A DNA stretch of 8,662 nt from Betaproteobacteria bacterium (GTDB lineage: Bacteria; Pseudomonadota; Gammaproteobacteria; Burkholderiales; SG8-41): the NCBI GenBank assembly GCA_020028375.1, contig JAHZNX010000081.1:1-8662 (forward strand), written 5' to 3'. Under the pieces are notes generated by a model. It was not told the DNA's origin and did not search any database. It worked only from the letters and a program-made list of their open reading frames with translations. Of the stretch, positions 5,544 through 8,662 are shown one piece after another. The position numbers and the translations under genes were made by a program. Within the stretch, counting starts at the first letter, position 1, and each line of letters opens with the position of its first letter.

Positions 5544-8144
5544 ATGAGCAAGCAACTGATCATCGCCGAGAAGCCTTCAGTCGCCGCGGACATCGCGCGC
5601 GCGCTCGGCCGCTTCACGCGCCACGGCGATTACTTCGAGAACGGAGAGTATGTGCTCTCCTCCGCGGTCGGGCACCTGCTCGAGCTCGCCGTGCCGCCGG
5701 GATATGAAGTAAAGCGCGGCAAATGGTCGTTCGCGCACCTGCCCGTGATCCCGCCGCGCTTCGAGCTCGCGCCGATCGAGAGGAGCGAGACCCGGCTCAA
5801 CCTGCTGCTGCGCCTGATCAAGCGCAAGGACATCACCGGCCTCATCAACGCGTGCGACGCCGGCCGCGAGGGCGAGCTCATCTTCCGCTACATCGTGCAG
5901 CACGCACGGGCGAAGAAGCCGATCCAGCGCCTGTGGCTCCAATCGATGACGCCTGCAGCCATTCGCGAGGGCTTCGAGGGCCTGCGGCCGGACCGCGAGC
6001 TGCTGCCGCTTGCCGACGCCGCGAAATGCCGCTCCGAGGCCGACTGGCTGGTCGGCATCAACGGCACGCGGGCGATGACCGCCTTCAACTCGAAGGAAGG
6101 CGGTTTCTATCTCACGACCGTCGGCCGCGTGCAGACGCCCACCCTCGCGATCCTGGTCGAGCGCGAGGAGGCCATCCGGGCATTCAAGTCCCGCGACTAC
6201 TGGGAGGTCCACGCACGATTCGGCGCGCGGGCCGGCGAATACCCGGGGCGCTGGTTCGATCCCCGATTCAAGAAGGACGACGACGCCGAGCGCAAGGCCG
6301 AGCGTCTCTGGAGCGCGGCCGAGGCGGACGCGGTCGCCGCTGCCTGCAACGGCCAGACCGGCACCGTCACCGACGACACCAGGCCGGCGACACAGCTCTC
6401 GCCCTTGTTGTTCGACCTCACCAGCCTGCAGCGTGAGGCCAACGGGCGCTTCGGCTTCTCGGCGCGAACCACGCTCTCCCTGGCCCAAGCGCTCTACGAA
6501 AGGCACAAGGTCCTCACCTACCCGCGGACCGACTCGCGCGCCCTGCCGGAGGATTACATGGCCACCGTCAAAAAGGCGATGGACATGCTCGGCGGTATCC
6601 GTGACTACGCGCCGTTCGCCAAGAGTGTCCTGAAGAACGGCTGGGTGAAACCGAACCGGCGCATCTTCGACAACTCAAAAATCAGCGACCACTTTGCGAT
6701 CATCCCCACGCTGCAGCCGCCCAGGCATCTGAACGAGATCGAGCAGAAGCTCTACGACCTCGTGGTGCGGCGCTTCCTCGCGGTATTCCATCCCCCCGCG
6801 GAGTACTTGCAGACCACTCGCGTCACCCAGCTCGGCGAGCATCAATTCAAGACGGAAGGCCGCATCCTGCAGAACCCCGGCTGGCTCGCGATCTACGGCC
6901 GCACCGCACAGGAAGAGTCCCAGAACCTGCCGGCCGTCGCCGCGGGGGAAAAAGTCGCCGCTCTGGACGTGAACGCTGTGGCCAACCAGACCAAGCCCCC
7001 GCCGCGCTATTCGGAAGCTACGCTGCTCTCCGCCATGGAGGGCGCCGGCAAGCTGGTCGAGGACGACGAGCTGCGCGAAGCGATGGAAGCCAAGGGCCTC
7101 GGTACACCCGCCACGCGCGCCGCTGTGATCGAGGGATTGATACAGGAGAAATACGTGCAGCGCGAGGGGCGGGAGCTCAAGCCGACGTGGAAGGCGTTCA
7201 GGCTGCTGCTCGCCCTCCACCACTTCGGCGTGACGGAGATCACCTCACCCGAGCTGACCGGGGACTGGGAATACAAGTTGAAGCTCATGGAAACGGGCAA
7301 GCTTCAGCGCAATGTCTTCATGGATCACATCGAGCAGGTGACCCGCGACCTCGTGGACCGCATCAAGAAGGGCGACATCCCGGAGGAGGCGTATGCCACC
7401 GTCGAGGCGCCCTGTCCCAGGTGCGGCGGCGTGATCCAGGAGACTTACCGCAAGTTCCAGTGCCAGACCTGCGATTTCTCGCTGTGGGTCGTGCTGTCGG
7501 GGCGGGAATGGTCGCCGGAGGAGGTCGCCGAGCTCATCACGCGCCGCTTCGTGGGACCGTTGAGCGGGTTTCGCAGCCGCGCCGGGAAGCCCTTTTCCGC
7601 AGCGATCCGCCTTGGCCCCGACCACAAGCTCGAATTCGATTTCGGCCAGGCCCGCGCCGATGAGGAAGCGCGGAACCCGCCCGATTTCAGCGGCCAGGAA
7701 AGCGTCGGCGCCTGCCCGAAGTGCCGCGCCCGCGTGTTCGAGTACGGCGCGGTTTACGTGTGCGAGAACGCCGTCGGGCCGGCGCGCGGCTGCGACTTCC
7801 GCTCGGGCAAGATGATCCTGCAGCAGACGGTCGAGCGAGCGCAGATGCAGAAGCTGCTTGCCACCGGCCGCAGCGACCTCCTCACGCAGTTCGTCTCCAG
7901 GAAGGGGCGGCGCTTCAAGGCCTATCTGGTGAAGACCCCCGAAGGCAAGGTCGGCTTCGAGTTCGAGGCGCGAGCGCCGCGGCAAGCGCCGCCGGCCGCC
8001 GCAGCGGCGACCGCGGCCCCGGCACGCAAGGTCCACCCGCCTTCCGCGGCGCGCGTCTCCCGCCCGCGCGGGAAAGCCCGCGCCAAGCAATCGACACGCG
8101 CGGCAGCTGGCGGCAAGCCCGCCCCCAAACGCAAGACCGCCTGA
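5544..8144 (+). CDS. topB: DNA topoisomerase III (type IA), with C-terminal Zn-ribbons and basic tail
   Basis: This type IA topoisomerase cuts and passes single DNA strands, relaxing negative supercoils and decatenating. The ATG at 5544 gives 866 residues beginning SKQLIIAEKPSVA, the standard TOPRIM opening, with AGG 7 nt upstream. An in-frame TTG at 5490 would add 18 unconserved residues. TOPRIM spans about 1-150, with Glu9, GHLLEL at 43-48 and DAGREGE from Asp105 to Glu109. The DAGRE form is typical of the B. subtilis TopB type rather than TopA (DxDRE). GRVQTP is at 194-199, and the catalytic tyrosine is Tyr326 in YPRTDSR. Two four-cysteine clusters look like Zn-ribbons: Cys624/627/640/643 and Cys724/727/740/750. 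From about residue 811 an Ala/Pro/Lys/Arg tail of some 56 residues ends KPAPKRKTA, likely a nonspecific DNA contact. It follows dprA and converges with gyrB. Confidence 0.92.
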   Translation: MSKQLIIAEKPSVAADIARALGRFTRHGDYFENGEYVLSSAVGHLLELAVPPGYEVKRGKWSFAHLPVIPPRFELAPIERSETRLNLLLRLIKRKDITGLINACDAGREGELIFRYIVQHARAKKPIQRLWLQSMTPAAIREGFEGLRPDRELLPLADAAKCRSEADWLVGINGTRAMTAFNSKEGGFYLTTVGRVQTPTLAILVEREEAIRAFKSRDYWEVHARFGARAGEYPGRWFDPRFKKDDDAERKAERLWSAAEADAVAAACNGQTGTVTDDTRPATQLSPLLFDLTSLQREANGRFGFSARTTLSLAQALYERHKVLTYPRTDSRALPEDYMATVKKAMDMLGGIRDYAPFAKSVLKNGWVKPNRRIFDNSKISDHFAIIPTLQPPRHLNEIEQKLYDLVVRRFLAVFHPPAEYLQTTRVTQLGEHQFKTEGRILQNPGWLAIYGRTAQEESQNLPAVAAGEKVAALDVNAVANQTKPPPRYSEATLLSAMEGAGKLVEDDELREAMEAKGLGTPATRAAVIEGLIQEKYVQREGRELKPTWKAFRLLLALHHFGVTEITSPELTGDWEYKLKLMETGKLQRNVFMDHIEQVTRDLVDRIKKGDIPEEAYATVEAPCPRCGGVIQETYRKFQCQTCDFSLWVVLSGREWSPEEVAELITRRFVGPLSGFRSRAGKPFSAAIRLGPDHKLEFDFGQARADEEARNPPDFSGQESVGACPKCRARVFEYGAVYVCENAVGPARGCDFRSGKMILQQTVERAQMQKLLATGRSDLLTQFVSRKGRRFKAYLVKTPEGKVGFEFEARAPRQAPPAAAAATAAPARKVHPPSAARVSRPRGKARAKQSTRAAAGGKPAPKRKTA

Positions 8145-8159
8145 GACGGCGTCCCGCGC

Positions 8160-8176
8160 CCGGCCTCGAGGCCCGG
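8160..8176. terminator. Small hairpin in the topB/gyrB convergent gap
   Basis: The 38-bp gap between two converging genes contains the perfect 12-bp palindrome GGCCTCGAGGCC at 8162-8173. With one bulged C it extends to CC/GG outside (8160-8176). It reads alike on both strands and could act as a shared terminator, but neither strand shows a U-tract after it. The call rests mainly on position. Confidence 0.3.
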
Positions 8177-8182
8177 ACCCCG

Positions 8183-8662
8183 CTAGATGTCCAGATTGCG
8201 CGCGCCGAGCGCGTTCGTTTCGATGAACTGGCGGCGCGGCTCGACCTCGTCGCCCATGAGCGTCGAGAAGATCTCGCCGGCGGTGATCGCATCCTCGATC
8301 TGCGCCCTGAGCAGCCGCCGGGTCTTGGGATCCATCGTCGTTTCCCACAGCTGCTCCGGGTTCATCTCCCCCAGCCCCTTGTAGCGCTGGATGCCGACGC
8401 CGCGCTTGACCACGTCCAGCAGCCAGTCGATCGCCTCGCGGAATTCACGCACCGGCTGCTGCTCGGCCCCGCGCTTGACGTACGAGCCCTCTGCCAGCAG
8501 GCCCTGCAACACCTGGGCGGTGCGCTTGATCTGGCCGTAGTCGCCGCTCTGCACGAAGTCGGCGTCGATATGGCATTGGCGCACGATGCCGTGCTGCGTG
8601 CGGCTCACCGCCAGGACATTGCGCTCGGTCTTGTCATCGAATTTGGCCTCGACCTTCATCCC
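8183..8662 (-). CDS. gyrB: DNA gyrase subunit B, C-terminal part (5' end beyond window)
   Basis: The minus strand from the right edge to a TAG at 8185-8183 encodes the last 159 residues of GyrB, the ATPase and TOPRIM subunit of DNA gyrase, which introduces negative supercoils. The diagnostic block QRYKGLGEMNP (8389-8357) is followed by EQLWETTMDP, the segment that contacts GyrA and the cleaved DNA. The end reads STLMGDEVEPRRQFIE then NALGARNLDI, the standard GyrB terminus and the reason to prefer GyrB over ParE. The first residues in the window (KVEAKFDDKTERNVLAV, then HIDADFV) fit the end of the insertion that many proteobacterial GyrB proteins carry within TOPRIM. The frame stays open to the edge, so the gene continues beyond it. 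Nothing in the visible part is broken. It faces topB tail to tail. Confidence 0.96.
   Translation of the reverse strand, partial: GMKVEAKFDDKTERNVLAVSRTQHGIVRQCHIDADFVQSGDYGQIKRTAQVLQGLLAEGSYVKRGAEQQPVREFREAIDWLLDVVKRGVGIQRYKGLGEMNPEQLWETTMDPKTRRLLRAQIEDAITAGEIFSTLMGDEVEPRRQFIETNALGARNLDI

Noticed and set aside
5856..5870. Apparent loss of the second acidic residue of the TOPRIM DxDxE motif (DAGRE)
   Set aside because: DAGREGE is the normal form in the B. subtilis TopB type, so it is a subfamily mark rather than a defect.
7245..8348. A 367-codon minus-strand frame over the topB 3' end and part of gyrB
   Set aside because: It overlaps two certain genes, including gyrB on the same strand in another frame, and has low-complexity composition.
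1..8662. Search for mobile elements, CRISPR arrays, tRNA genes, toxin-antitoxin or defence genes
   Set aside because: All substantial coding space is accounted for by housekeeping genes, gaps are at most 108 bp, and I saw no direct-repeat arrays, terminal inverted repeats or tRNA-like structures.

Overview
This is a compact housekeeping segment from a GC-rich (about two thirds G+C by eye) Gram-negative bacterium, most likely a betaproteobacterium. Three things point there: a DUF4390 secreted-protein gene directly after rsmB, the def/fmt/rsmB block facing a LysM gene and dprA, and a large topoisomerase III with a Zn-ribbon and basic tail next to dprA. The exact genus cannot be read from the window.

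Layout. Positions 1-2982 are a leftward operon, in transcription order def (peptide deformylase), fmt (Met-tRNA formyltransferase), rsmB (16S rRNA m5C967 methyltransferase) and the 5' part of a DUF4390 gene that runs off the left edge. Its genes are 4 bp apart or overlap, so translational coupling is likely. Positions 2983-3090 are a short AT-richer divergent promoter region. Positions 3091-5445 are a rightward pair: a LysM protein resembling TsaP, the peptidoglycan anchor of the type IV pilus secretin, then dprA. Positions 5446-5543 hold a hairpin followed by a T-rich stretch and a possible promoter. Positions 5544-8144 are topB. A 38-bp gap with a small hairpin separates it from the convergent 3' end of gyrB (8183-8662, cut by the right edge).

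How the genes relate. fmt and def act at the two ends of N-formylmethionine metabolism: formylating initiator tRNA, then deformylating nascent proteins. rsmB modifies the small ribosomal subunit. The tsaP-like gene and dprA belong to type IV pili and natural transformation, which are linked processes. topB and gyrB both manage DNA topology. gyrB usually follows dnaA-dnaN at the chromosomal origin, so the window may lie near oriC.

I found no mobile element, CRISPR array, tRNA, phage gene or defence system, and no convincing new system. The points worth a second look are modest: no smg/DUF494 gene between dprA and topB, a TTG start for fmt, a 38-bp rsmB/DUF4390 overlap, the tsaP-dprA pairing, and the topB-gyrB tail-to-tail arrangement.
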